Below the pieces are notes generated by a model. The model did not search any database and was not told where the DNA came from. It was given only the letters and a program-made list of their open reading frames with translations. From the NCBI RefSeq assembly GCF_004322705.1, contig NZ_SIZZ01000001.1, positions 1,736,001 through 1,800,000 on the forward strand: a stretch of 64,000 nucleotides of DNA, written 5' to 3'. The DNA is from Dyella terrae (GTDB lineage: Bacteria > Pseudomonadota > Gammaproteobacteria > Xanthomonadales > Rhodanobacteraceae). This document shows, piece by piece, positions 40,382 to 49,982 of this stretch (position 1 is its first letter; the number at the start of each line of letters is the position of its first letter). Both the position numbers and the translations under genes were made by a program.

Positions 40382-41899
40382 TCAATTCACGGGCTTGATG
40401 TCTTCGAGTGACCAGCTCTTGTCGAACCAGGGCTGCAAAGGCCCATAGAGCCGGAAGATCAAGAACCAGCCCTTGCCGGGAATGGTCTGGATCCAGTTCG
40501 CGGCATCGCCGGGACGTTTCGGCGCGAAGTAGATGTCGGTGGTGCCGTCGGCGTTGGGCTTGAGGCCGCGTTCGCTGGACAGGCTGGGGAACTGCTGGTC
40601 GGTCTGCAGCATGGAGCGCGTCTGCGTGTCGTACACCACCACCGACCAGAAGTCCTTCACGGGCACGTTGGCCGCCACATGCAGGCGATACGCTTTCCCG
40701 CCATCGAATGGCTTGCCGCTCACATCGAGGTTCGCCGCGGCATACTGCGATCCGATGCCAGGCATGGCGACGGCCATGGCGGGGGTATCGATCGTTGCGG
40801 CATAGAAAAACATGGTGCGTGCGTCGAACAGGCGCGCGCCATCACCCAGCCATTCGTAACTTCCGCCGATGAAAGGCGTGTTCCAGTGACGATCCGGATA
40901 AATCTTTGATGCCGGATCGCGCCCACGGAAATCGATCGCGCGCGCTGTGGCATTACCAATGGCGGCCCCATCAACAAGGATCTTCTTCATGCGGGCATCC
41001 GGTGCGAACGGCTTGCCCTTGATCATGCCGATGGAAGCAAACAAGCCTGTCATGTCAGGCCCATAAACACCGGCTGGCTCCTCCTGCACGATCTGGTTGA
41101 TCTCGTCATAGAACTCGACATTGTTTGCATGCACTGTGTTCATCACCTTTCCGGACAAGTTGATGAACTTCGTTTGCGGCGGATGGGACGCCTTCGACAG
41201 CGGATAGATGCGAAGGCCCTTCTTGAGGCTGGCGACGCCCGGCCTGGTGTCTCCCTTTTCCATGTACGCACGGCCGAAGACAAGGTTGCCGAATGTCGGG
41301 GGCCTTACCACGAAATAACCGTCCGGAATGTCGCCCTTGTACCCCGGAGGAACGAACAGATACTTACCGCCCTTGCCCTTGTCGGGCCCGGCATTGCCCA
41401 TGTCGGTCACGTAGCGAAACCAGAAATCGTCGACCACTCCCAGGATGTTCGGCGGCGTCTCGACCACCACCGGGCCGTCTTTCAGGTCCATCCAATTCCA
41501 GAAGTAGATGGTCTCGCTGTTGGGCGTGAGGTAGATCGACTTCGAATCCATCAGCGTCTCGTACACGCCCACGGTGCTGTCCACCGCTCCAACGTCACGC
41601 AGCCCCTTGCGGATGGACGCCATCGACGCGCCCGGGATGCCGTTGAGGAACACTTCCACGGCACGAAGCGTGTCGAGGTTGTCGTAAAGACGCTGGGTCG
41701 TTTCTGCCGTCGGCACGCCGTCGTCAAACGTCAGCTTGCCGATGCTGGTATCAGCCTCCGCGGGCGTGGTGATCTGCGGCGGGATGGGCGTGGTCATTGC
41801 ATACTTGCCAGGCTTCGTCGCCTGCGCGTGCGCCGTCGCAGCCATGCACAGCGGAATGACGAACAGCCAGCGTCGCGAGCGGGGTCCCTTCACTTTCAT
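40382..41899 (-). CDS. DUF1254/DUF1214 secreted protein, upstream paralogue
   Basis: Exported protein of 505 residues. I chose the ATG at 41899 (AGGGA eight bases upstream), which gives a clean signal peptide MKVKGPRSRRWLFVIPLCMA ending TAHA; an ATG at 41908 is possible. Domain layout is as in the next gene. DUF1254 near 70-190 has ETLMDSKSIYLTPNSETIYF; DUF1214 near 370-480 has PVKDFWSVVVYDTQTRSML and TTDIYFAPKRPG. The two genes are 37 bases apart and form an operon, evidently from a tandem duplication long ago. Confidence 0.88.
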   Translation of the reverse strand: MKVKGPRSRRWLFVIPLCMAATAHAQATKPGKYAMTTPIPPQITTPAEADTSIGKLTFDDGVPTAETTQRLYDNLDTLRAVEVFLNGIPGASMASIRKGLRDVGAVDSTVGVYETLMDSKSIYLTPNSETIYFWNWMDLKDGPVVVETPPNILGVVDDFWFRYVTDMGNAGPDKGKGGKYLFVPPGYKGDIPDGYFVVRPPTFGNLVFGRAYMEKGDTRPGVASLKKGLRIYPLSKASHPPQTKFINLSGKVMNTVHANNVEFYDEINQIVQEEPAGVYGPDMTGLFASIGMIKGKPFAPDARMKKILVDGAAIGNATARAIDFRGRDPASKIYPDRHWNTPFIGGSYEWLGDGARLFDARTMFFYAATIDTPAMAVAMPGIGSQYAAANLDVSGKPFDGGKAYRLHVAANVPVKDFWSVVVYDTQTRSMLQTDQQFPSLSSERGLKPNADGTTDIYFAPKRPGDAANWIQTIPGKGWFLIFRLYGPLQPWFDKSWSLEDIKPVN

Positions 41900-42025
41900 T
41901 GCATGCATCCCTGGATGCCAGTCATGCCCTTGAGCTTGGGAGACGGGCGCGGGGCAGACAATCGACAAATTGCGGTTCCGGCTTAGGTATAACTACGCAA
42001 GCATTCCCATCTTTCGGACATCGAC

Positions 42026-43225
42026 GTGGCCCTCACCCCGCTCTTCGCTCGCGAACTCTTCGACATGCCGGATGAGGTCCTGTGGCTGTCTCACTGCAAG
42101 GACGGCCCACTGCCACGGGCATCACTCGAGGCCACGCGGCGCATCGTGGACACCGAACTTCGGCCCTGGGACATGGACTGGGAGCGGGATTTCCTCGATG
42201 TGGCCGCTTACTTGCGCCAGCAGGCCGCCTTGTTCTTCGGCGCCCATGCCGACGACATCAGCCTGACGACCTGCACCACCACGGGGCTGGAGGCCGTTGC
42301 CATGGGCTACCCCTGGCAGCCAGGCGACCAGGTGCTGCTGCCCGCGGGCGAATTTCCCAGCAACCGCCTGCCGTGGCTCGCCCTTGCCGCACGAGGCGTG
42401 TCGTGTAACGAAGTGGCCCTATGGCCGGGGCATGGGGACGACCATCCCTGCACACCCCATGGCGGGATACAGCCCGAACAGGCACTGATCGATGCCATCA
42501 CATCCCATACGCGGATTGTTGCCGTGTCGTGGGTGCGCTATCAGGACGGTACCCGCATGGATCTGGCGCGACTGGGCCGCGCCTGCCGCGAGCGCGGCGT
42601 GCATCTGGTGGTCGATGGCATACAAGGTGCCGGCACCGTGCCACTGTCGCTGGAAGGCGTCAGTGCGTTCGCCACCGGCGGCCACAAGGGACTGCTTGGC
42701 ATGCAGGGCCAGGGCCTGCTTTGGACCTCCCCGGTGTTGCGTTCGCTCCTGCTGCCCATCGGCACCTGGCTTTCGGCACCGGAAGCCTTCTCGCAGTCAG
42801 GGCATCGACACGACCTGGGTGATCTCTGGTCGCAGGGAGGCCGGCGCCTGGAGGCTGGCAGCCCGTCCATTCTTTCGTGCGCTGCGCTGGCTACATCGCT
42901 GGCCCTGATGACCGGAGCAGGCGGCGCCGCCGTGATTCACGCCCACGTTGCCGGGCTCCAGCGCGCCCTGCTCGCGCGACTGGCACCGCTCCCCGCATGG
43001 CAGGCAGAATCCAAACGCCTGACCGATCTGCTGGACGCGGGACGCCTTGGTTCAATCCTGTCATTTGCGCTCCCGCAGGATCGATGCCATGCGCTGCTGC
43101 GCAGCGCACCTCGTCATCACGTACACACCAGCACACGCGAAGGCTACCTGCGCATCGCGTTGCACGGATGGCACGGCGGCACCGATATCGAGCGGATCGT
43201 CGCCTGGCTCACCGATGCCCAATGA
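42026..43225 (+). CDS. Class V PLP-dependent aminotransferase (NifS-like fold)
   Basis: Fold-type I enzyme of 399 residues with a GTG start at 42026. PLP contacts: TTCTTTGLEAVAMGYPW (about 80-97), HLVVDGIQGAGTVPLSL (Asp about 198) and the Schiff-base Lys in FATGGHKGLLGMQG (about 220). Members include cysteine desulfurases, kynureninase and isopenicillin-N epimerase-like enzymes. No catalytic cysteine loop of a desulfurase is evident, so a deaminase/lyase or epimerase role is more likely. It is divergent from the DUF1254 operon. Confidence 0.83.
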   Translation: MALTPLFARELFDMPDEVLWLSHCKDGPLPRASLEATRRIVDTELRPWDMDWERDFLDVAAYLRQQAALFFGAHADDISLTTCTTTGLEAVAMGYPWQPGDQVLLPAGEFPSNRLPWLALAARGVSCNEVALWPGHGDDHPCTPHGGIQPEQALIDAITSHTRIVAVSWVRYQDGTRMDLARLGRACRERGVHLVVDGIQGAGTVPLSLEGVSAFATGGHKGLLGMQGQGLLWTSPVLRSLLLPIGTWLSAPEAFSQSGHRHDLGDLWSQGGRRLEAGSPSILSCAALATSLALMTGAGGAAVIHAHVAGLQRALLARLAPLPAWQAESKRLTDLLDAGRLGSILSFALPQDRCHALLRSAPRHHVHTSTREGYLRIALHGWHGGTDIERIVAWLTDAQ

Positions 43226-43313
43226 ACGGTGGGCCGGCATGCCATCAGTCCCGTGGTAGCTCGCCCGCCTCGCACGTAAAGTCGAGGCTGGCTCTCTGCC
43301 CGGAGTAAGCGGC

Positions 43314-44720
43314 ATGCGCGTGACAACGTATCGGAAGGCGATTGCCGCGCTTCTCCTTTGTCTCGCGATGCCGTCGATCATGGCGTCGCCAGGAACCGCT
43401 ACCTCCGACCGGCAGATCCGTGCCGAGGCTCAGGCACTTCTCGATCGCAGCGCCAGGGCCGATGGGCCTGGATACGAGCTCCTGATCGCCCGCGACGATC
43501 AGATCGTCTTCCACCAGGCCCGTGGCAGCGCGCAGATCGAATTGGGCGTTCCGCTGCACCCCGGGCAAATCTATCGCATCGCATCCATCACCAAGATGTT
43601 TACGGCCGTGGAGGTGCTGCATCTGGCCGAAGCCGGCAAGCTCTCGCTTGATGACACACTCGAAACCTACGTCCCCAACTTCCCGAACGGCACGGCAATC
43701 CATATCCGCCAGCTGCTCAACCACACGGCCGGCGTTTCCGATCACGCCAGAAATCCCACGCCAGGATTCTTCGCGAGAAACCTGAGCACGACAGACCTGG
43801 TCGCAGCCGTCGCCGATCGCGATCCCGCCTTCGCGCCGGGCGCGCAAATGTCTTACTCGAACGGCGGCTACATCCTGCTTGGCGCCATCATCGAAAAGGT
43901 GACCGGCAAGCCATGGCATGTAGCCATCCGTGACGACCAGCTTGCGCCACAGCAGCTCACACATACCGCTTATGGCGACACCTCGCCCATCGTGCCGGAT
44001 CGCGTCGCCGGGTACTCCACGGACAATCCCGATCACAACGTCGAGAACGCCTCGTTTATCTCTGCGTCGATCCCCGCTGCTGCAGGCGCGCTTGATTCCA
44101 ATGCCGACGACTTGTTCCACTGGATGCGGGCGCTGCAAACCGGCAAGCTGATCTCCTCGCGATCACTGTCGTGGATGTCCACGCCCACCCGCCTGGCGAA
44201 TGCAAGCGATCCGGCACACCCGTATGGCATGGGCATGTATCTGTGGAAAGTCCGTGGCCAGGACATGATCGGCCACACGGGCCAGATCAATGGCTTTGCT
44301 TCCGCACTCGCCTATCTGCCCAAGGAGCACATCACCATCGTCGTCCTCGCCAACGACGATGAAGCCGATGCCCGCACCATGGCCCGGCGACTTGCCGCCA
44401 TCGCCCTGGGACAGGCCTACGAGACGCCCGTGGAGGTGCCCCTGAGTACCGACGCGATGCGCGCGCTCGAGGGCAACTACCGCATGGATGCGACGAAGGT
44501 TCGCACTCTGACAGTGACCGACGGTCGACTGTTCGCGCAGGTGACTGGACGACACGCCGTGCCACTCCAGGCGACAGCCAATGGCCGCCTGTATTTCAAA
44601 CCCGATGAGCTGAGCTACTTCCTTCCCGTGCGTAACGCTTCCGGTCAAGTCACGCGACTGGACTACTTCGAAGGTGGCGATGGCCCTGCCAAGGCGCTGC
44701 CGCGCGTGGCCAGTCCCTGA
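43314..44720 (+). CDS. Secreted serine hydrolase, class C beta-lactamase/PBP4* family
   Basis: Exported 468-residue protein with signal peptide ending PSIMAS. The beta-lactamase fold spans about 40-350: SxxK as SITKMFTAVE (Ser about 88), YxN as MSYSNGGYI (about 180) and HxG as IGHTGQING (about 318). The remaining 110 residues are a lipocalin-like C-terminal domain. Relatives are D-amino-acid-specific peptidases, esterases and PBP4*-like proteins; true beta-lactamase activity is unlikely without closer motif matches. Confidence 0.87.
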   Translation: MRVTTYRKAIAALLLCLAMPSIMASPGTATSDRQIRAEAQALLDRSARADGPGYELLIARDDQIVFHQARGSAQIELGVPLHPGQIYRIASITKMFTAVEVLHLAEAGKLSLDDTLETYVPNFPNGTAIHIRQLLNHTAGVSDHARNPTPGFFARNLSTTDLVAAVADRDPAFAPGAQMSYSNGGYILLGAIIEKVTGKPWHVAIRDDQLAPQQLTHTAYGDTSPIVPDRVAGYSTDNPDHNVENASFISASIPAAAGALDSNADDLFHWMRALQTGKLISSRSLSWMSTPTRLANASDPAHPYGMGMYLWKVRGQDMIGHTGQINGFASALAYLPKEHITIVVLANDDEADARTMARRLAAIALGQAYETPVEVPLSTDAMRALEGNYRMDATKVRTLTVTDGRLFAQVTGRHAVPLQATANGRLYFKPDELSYFLPVRNASGQVTRLDYFEGGDGPAKALPRVASP

Positions 44721-44768
44721 CGTGCGACGTCCAAATGATGGGGGACCGTCCGATTCGGCCCGTTCGCC

Positions 44769-47012
44769 TCAAATGCCTTCGGTGACGATGCGAAAGCCAT
44801 TGCGCCCCGCCGCTTTCGCCTCATAAAGCGCCTCGTCAGCTCGCTGCGACAGCGCTTCAACGGACGGCGCATCGCGATAAAGCGCAACACCCATGCTCAA
44901 GGTGATCCGAAAGCCCGCCGGACCGATCGGTGCCAGGGGCACCATGGCATCGATGATCTTTTGCGCCAGCTGCCTGGCAGTTGCGACGTCTTCAATGTCG
45001 TGACACAAGACGACGAATTCGTCGCCACCCAGGCGCGCCAGAAGATCGGTCTTGCGAATGCTGGCCTTGAGTCTTGACGCCACTTCGGTCAGCGCCACGT
45101 CACCGGCGGCATGCCCATACGTGTCGTTGATGTGCTTGAAGTAATCGACGTCGATCATGATAAGCATCAGTGGCAGATGCGTGATGTTTGCCCGGTCAAC
45201 CGACGCCATGATCTGCTCGCGGAACGACAGCCGGTTGGCAATACCCGTCAGTGCATCATGGTGCGCCAGGAAATCGAGCTTCTGCTCGGCCAGCTTGATC
45301 GGCGTGATGTCGGTCGTCAGCGAATAAAAACCCGTCGACTCGCCATCGGCGGCAATCGCGGGCACGTAGGTTGCCTGAAGATATAGCTTCCCCACCGGCG
45401 ACTCGACTTCGTACTCAAACGTGCTGGCATGTCCGGACAACGCCGCATCGATGTGCGGCTTGAGCGACACATAGACGTCCGGACCGCGCGACTCCTTCAC
45501 CGTATAGCCGATGTAGCGCTCAGCGGCGCGCCCGGTGACTTGATACGCATAAGCATTGACGAAGGTGTAGCGCTCGTCGCGATCGATATGCGAGATGATG
45601 GCCGGCATGCTGTCGGCGATCGTGCGAAGTCGCTTTTCGCTGTCCGCCAGCGCCTGCTCCGCCAGCACGCGCTCGGTGATATCGCGCGCGGCGTAGACGA
45701 TTTCAATCTCACCGGGATGATCCGGGCTGGGCGCCAGCTTACCAATCGCCTCCAGCCACTGGTAACCACCCGCGCGATTCCTGACGCGATACCGCACGAT
45801 GGTCGACTTGCCGCTTTCGCGCAGCAGCGCCAGGACTTCGTCGACCGCCGCGCGATCATCCGGATGAATGAGGCCACCCCGGTTCGACGCGAACTCGTCG
45901 GGCGTCCACCCCAGCATGTCCCTGACGGACGGCGAGACATAATGGCGCGTGCCGTCCCTTGCGATGCGAACGATCAGATCGCTCGCGTAGTTGGCCAGCA
46001 GGCTGTAAAGATTCTCGCGATCGGCCACCGCCTGGGAGAGGCGCTCACTATCGGCCAGCACCAGCGCCACGGGAACCGCCACCAGACAGGTCACTCCCAG
46101 AAAGACCTGCGCTATCAGCACGCGCTCCTGAATCGTGCTGCCGACGATCAGCGCGAACGGCCCCACGCCGAGCGCAGTGCCGATGTTTGTAATGAGCGTG
46201 ACCGTCACCACGCCCAGCACGAGTCCGGGAAACCGGTAGCGGAATACGAGATACAGCAGGGGTGGAAACACCAGGAACAACAGCGGATAGCGCGACTGCG
46301 CAAAGACACCGAGCGTCAGCGCCGCCAGGAACGCCAGGTCACGCACCATGGCGACGCGTCGCCCCCTGCCCCCCAGTAGCTTTCCGCGCTCCCGAAACGC
46401 CACGAGAGTCAACGTTCCGACAATCACCATGCCTAACAGGTGCGGCCGAAACCATTCGTCGGCCCGGGTGAACAGCATCGAATCGCCACTGAGCTTCTGC
46501 ACGACGACCGCCAGCAGCGTCGACACGGCGCAACCCGCCAGCGTGGCTGTAATGGCAACGTACCCGAGACGCTGATAGCCACCGAGATCGCCACTGATCG
46601 TAGGAAAGTAGAAGTGGATGATCGAGGCGACGACGAGGATTTCCACGAGGTTCGCGAGCACGTACCAGTAATGGCCCGGCATGCCCTGCAGCACCAGCGC
46701 GTGCGCCAGGAACATGGCTGCGGCGCCCGCGCAGAACAGGACACTCCAATGCCTGCGAGCCGTCGACAAAAGGACGCCGGCCACGACGCCATTGGCCACC
46801 CAGATCGACGGCAAAGCCCCACCCTGCCGCGAGAGCCAGAGCGTCCCGGAATTGATCGCGAGGATCACCACAAACAGCACCAAAGCCCCGATGGATGCGG
46901 CTTGCGTCGATCGCGCGTTTCGTTGCGCCGCATCGGGTGATGCCTGACTGGGATGGGACTCGTCGGGGATGCGCGCCAAGGGAAACCTGCCAGCGAATGT
47001 CCGGGATCGCAT
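44769..47012 (-). CDS. Diguanylate cyclase with MASE1 and two PAS domains
   Basis: Membrane enzyme making c-di-GMP, 747 residues from the ATG at 47012. MASE1 sensor with about eight hydrophobic segments (about 40-315), PAS with PAC (about 335-455, LLANYASDLIVRIARDGTRH), second PAS (about 460-575) and GGDEF domain (about 580-747). The active site is LARLGGDEFVVL and the inhibitory I-site RxxD is RKTD exactly five residues before it, so product inhibition is expected. No EAL domain. It stands alone and may link environmental sensing to the motility genes in the window. Confidence 0.94.
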   Translation of the reverse strand: MRSRTFAGRFPLARIPDESHPSQASPDAAQRNARSTQAASIGALVLFVVILAINSGTLWLSRQGGALPSIWVANGVVAGVLLSTARRHWSVLFCAGAAAMFLAHALVLQGMPGHYWYVLANLVEILVVASIIHFYFPTISGDLGGYQRLGYVAITATLAGCAVSTLLAVVVQKLSGDSMLFTRADEWFRPHLLGMVIVGTLTLVAFRERGKLLGGRGRRVAMVRDLAFLAALTLGVFAQSRYPLLFLVFPPLLYLVFRYRFPGLVLGVVTVTLITNIGTALGVGPFALIVGSTIQERVLIAQVFLGVTCLVAVPVALVLADSERLSQAVADRENLYSLLANYASDLIVRIARDGTRHYVSPSVRDMLGWTPDEFASNRGGLIHPDDRAAVDEVLALLRESGKSTIVRYRVRNRAGGYQWLEAIGKLAPSPDHPGEIEIVYAARDITERVLAEQALADSEKRLRTIADSMPAIISHIDRDERYTFVNAYAYQVTGRAAERYIGYTVKESRGPDVYVSLKPHIDAALSGHASTFEYEVESPVGKLYLQATYVPAIAADGESTGFYSLTTDITPIKLAEQKLDFLAHHDALTGIANRLSFREQIMASVDRANITHLPLMLIMIDVDYFKHINDTYGHAAGDVALTEVASRLKASIRKTDLLARLGGDEFVVLCHDIEDVATARQLAQKIIDAMVPLAPIGPAGFRITLSMGVALYRDAPSVEALSQRADEALYEAKAAGRNGFRIVTEGI

Positions 47013-47093
47013 CAAGGTTTACCGCGACGAACCTAATGCCCTCGTGAATTCAGGCAGAGGACGGTGACTGGCGCCGCGTCGCGCGAGTACCGA

Positions 47094-47579
47094 CTACGGC
47101 AAGGGTCGCACGGACCGTACATCCAGGCGCGCGCGATCGCGCATCTTGCGCGCCTGCACCGCCGTCGGCTCGACCGATACGCGGATGCGATAGCCGACTT
47201 TGGCCAGCGCCATTTCCATATGCACCAGATTGGCCGGACCCGACAGATCGGTCAGCCGCCGGATGGTGTTCCAGGACAAGCCCACCCTCGACAGCAGCGC
47301 GGGATCCACCTGGACCTCGTTGCGAAAGGCCTCATACAGATCCAGCTGCGCAGCGCGACTTCCCATCAGATCCAGCCAGGATTCATGCGACTCGCGCTCA
47401 CTGGGGACGGGGATGGGCATCATGTCTTCCATGTGTGACTGCATGGCCGCCAGCATGCCCGCCGCCAGTGAGTGCGTGATGCCACGCTTTGTGCCGCTCT
47501 CCATCCGGAAGGAAGGAACATCCCGGCACGTCGCCACGAACGTCTCATCCCGCTTGGCTATCTCCACCGCATAACGCAT
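47094..47579 (-). CDS. HicB-like antitoxin with C-terminal HTH, no HicA nearby
   Basis: 161 residues from the ATG at 47579 (GGGAAG upstream). The N-terminal 60 residues have the HicB partial RNase H-like pattern: MRYAVEIAKRDETFVATCRD, V-P-S-F, an Ala-rich helix and a closing IPVPS. The C-terminal part (about 85-145, DPALLSRVGLSWNTIRRLTD) is a helix-turn-helix, as in HicB antitoxins that repress their own operon. The toxin HicA, a double-stranded RNA-binding-like RNase of about 60-85 residues, is not visible on either side. It may be an orphan regulator. Confidence 0.7.
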   Translation of the reverse strand: MRYAVEIAKRDETFVATCRDVPSFRMESGTKRGITHSLAAGMLAAMQSHMEDMMPIPVPSERESHESWLDLMGSRAAQLDLYEAFRNEVQVDPALLSRVGLSWNTIRRLTDLSGPANLVHMEMALAKVGYRIRVSVEPTAVQARKMRDRARLDVRSVRPLP

Positions 47580-48026
47580 CGTTGTCTTCCCGGCCCCATG
47601 GACGCCACGGAACCACACGCGCGGCGCGGCAGCGCTGCGCCAGTGATGATTTCACCCAGGATCCGCGGGCATTCCGCTCCGTAGGAGACTTGCGGCACAC
47701 GGCCCCTGAGCCCCACGACGACACGCGTGGCCGCCTGAAGCGTCGCAAGTGGATCGCTTCGGCGTGCATCGTCGGATAGAAAGTGCGCGAGCTTTCCGCC
47801 CGGCACTTCCTAACGACAATAACGCCGTGAAGAAGGAATGATGAATAGGACATTTCGGTGGCCAGGGATGAGGATTCGCGCTTTCGCCAAGAATCCATCC
47901 CGGGCTCACCGAAACGCCGACCGGGGAAAGGCTTTGGTGCACCTGGAGGTGCATTTGACCGACCGACCAGGATCGCGACGCATCAGATGGTGATGCTAAC
48001 GAAGCACGAGATTCACTCCCTCGCCA
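47580..48026. other. Gap without credible gene upstream of hicB-like gene
   Basis: About 450 bases. Several overlapping open frames exist, but none has a recognisable product, codon pattern or ribosome site. I looked for a HicA remnant with the G-S-H-h motif on both strands and did not find one. Confidence 0.5.
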
Positions 48027-49799
48027 TCAGAGCCGCTCCATGCGCAGCCAGTCCGCGTTGCCCTGCCATGCCTGGCCCATGAGCTTGCGCGCGTCGGCGG
48101 CTTCGCGATCGTGCCCCAGCGCAGCCTCGCTTTCCGCCAGGCCATACAGCGCCCAACCGTTTCGGGGCGTTTGCCTGAGCGCCGCCTGAAACGCCTTGCT
48201 GGCCTCGTCATAGTGCTTCGCCGCGAACAAGGCCGCGCCCAGCGACTGGCTCACCGGGTAGTACCAGTAGGGCGGCTCCTGGTAAGGAATCTTGCCTTCG
48301 AACGCGATGGCGTTCCGATAATGCGTTGCGGCCTCGTCGTACTTGCCCTGCGCGTGCGCGAATCGCCCACGAGCAACCGCTTCGGCCAGCGACAGCAGAT
48401 CGGGGGCCGGCACGCCCTGCTCGATCATCGCCGCGAACGCATCGGACTGGCGTAGCGCAACCAGCGCCGTGATCTCCCGATCGAATGCAGCCCGGTCCTT
48501 GAGCTGGGCATAGGCCACGGCTCGCGCGTATAGACGCATGGCCTGGGCATAGGGAAGACGCGAGTCCGCCGGCGGCATGGCGAGAATCGCCTCGGGCTTC
48601 GCGAACTGGGCCATGGCAAGGAAAGGCGCCGCGTCGATCGCCTGGATCCATGCGATGCGCGCCGAAGTATCCGGATCGAGCACGGCGCGCAAACGGCGCG
48701 CCTCGCGGATGGCGGTATCCATGTCACCGGCCATCTGCGCGGACGCCACGATGAAATGGATGTTGTGCGGGTAGTAGCCATATCGCACGAGGCTGTGATC
48801 GTCCGTGCTGCGAATCAGCGCCTCGTCCGATCGCGCAGCCGCCACGTTGACGCGCATCGAGTCGGCGTATCGCCCCGTCAGCATGTAGATGTGCGAGGGC
48901 ATATGGACCAGATGGCCGGCGCTGGGCGCGAGCGGCTTCGCCAGGCGATCAGCCTCCGCCTCGGCGCGGCGCGGGTCGGCGCTGTTCTCGATCAGGTGGA
49001 TGTAAAGATGGGCAGCCTGAAGATGATCCGGGTTGCGCGCAAGAACGGTCTCAATCAGCTTGACAGCCTCCCCGCTTCGGCCCACCGGCGTTCGCTTGTC
49101 TGCTTCCCAGTAGTTCCACGGCGTGGTGTCCATGGCGGCCTCGGCGGCGAGCACGGCGACATCGTCGTCGTTGGGATAGCGGCGTGCGACGTCGAGCATG
49201 GCGTCAGCGTAGGCCACGTCGAGTGCGGCGCGGTCCGCTTTCGGATCGCGTGAATAGCGAAGCGCCACCGCGTCGATCAACGATTGTTCCAGTGGCTTGG
49301 CGTTTGCGCGAAGTGCCTGCGCACGCTCCATGGCCTTCAGCGCGGCATCGCGATCCCGATCGTCCATCGGCGCGTTGATATTGGGCCCCAACGCCACCGC
49401 CTCGCCCCACAAGCACATCGCGCACTGCGGATCGAGCTTCTGCGCCTCACGAAAAGAGCGCACGGCGCCGGCGTGATTGAACCCATAGGTCAGCAGCATG
49501 CCCTGATTGAAATAGCGTCGCGCCGATTCGCTCTTCGTGGAAATGGGCAAGCGCGCCACGGTGAGATCGGGAAAGAGCGGCATCGCACTCGAAGTCGCGC
49601 CCACGGGGCCGGCGATGGCCGCGGCCAGCACCAGATGCTGCCTCAGCGCGGAAGTGGCCGCTTTGCCACCGCACATCGCCGACGTCAGCAGCCGGGGATC
49701 GAACGCCTGGGCGTCCGATGCGAAGGATGTGACCAGCGATGAGCCGGTCAGCACCACGCCAGCTCCGACGACTACCGTGTACTTCAACAGTTTGCGCAT
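48027..49799 (-). CDS. Secreted tetratricopeptide-repeat protein
   Basis: Exported protein of 590 residues. It has a signal peptide or membrane anchor at MRKLLKYTVVVGAGVVLTGS. TPR units are visible at about 95-130 (ARRYFNQGMLLTYGFNHAGA), 225-330, 455-490 and 505-575 (LGAALFAAKHYDEASKAFQA). Short motif CAMCLWGEAVALGPNINAP is characteristic of a family found widely in soil bacteria without known function. It is divergent from the alpha/beta hydrolase gene at 49983. Confidence 0.85.
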   Translation of the reverse strand: MRKLLKYTVVVGAGVVLTGSSLVTSFASDAQAFDPRLLTSAMCGGKAATSALRQHLVLAAAIAGPVGATSSAMPLFPDLTVARLPISTKSESARRYFNQGMLLTYGFNHAGAVRSFREAQKLDPQCAMCLWGEAVALGPNINAPMDDRDRDAALKAMERAQALRANAKPLEQSLIDAVALRYSRDPKADRAALDVAYADAMLDVARRYPNDDDVAVLAAEAAMDTTPWNYWEADKRTPVGRSGEAVKLIETVLARNPDHLQAAHLYIHLIENSADPRRAEAEADRLAKPLAPSAGHLVHMPSHIYMLTGRYADSMRVNVAAARSDEALIRSTDDHSLVRYGYYPHNIHFIVASAQMAGDMDTAIREARRLRAVLDPDTSARIAWIQAIDAAPFLAMAQFAKPEAILAMPPADSRLPYAQAMRLYARAVAYAQLKDRAAFDREITALVALRQSDAFAAMIEQGVPAPDLLSLAEAVARGRFAHAQGKYDEAATHYRNAIAFEGKIPYQEPPYWYYPVSQSLGAALFAAKHYDEASKAFQAALRQTPRNGWALYGLAESEAALGHDREAADARKLMGQAWQGNADWLRMERL

Positions 49800-49982
49800 G
49801 GCCCGGTCTCCGTCTTGGATCGAAGTGGCTGCCGGAGACTAGCCCGGGCCCTGTCACGCCGACCATATGACAAAGAGCCAGTCGTACCCGCCGAAAACCC
49901 ATGACTAGCCACACATGGCGCCTGCGTCAGACCGGATATAGTCCGAGTCAGCTGATCTACCAGCCATTTCAGGGGATGAACG

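Noticed and set aside
43314-44720. True class C beta-lactamase (resistance gene)
   Set aside because: The SxxK, YxN and HxG motifs are shared with many esterases and peptidases, and the long extra C-terminal domain points to the PBP4*-like group.
47580-47954. HicA toxin gene next to the HicB-like gene
   Set aside because: Open frames there encode no G-S-H-h motif and no basic double-stranded-RNA-binding-like fold.
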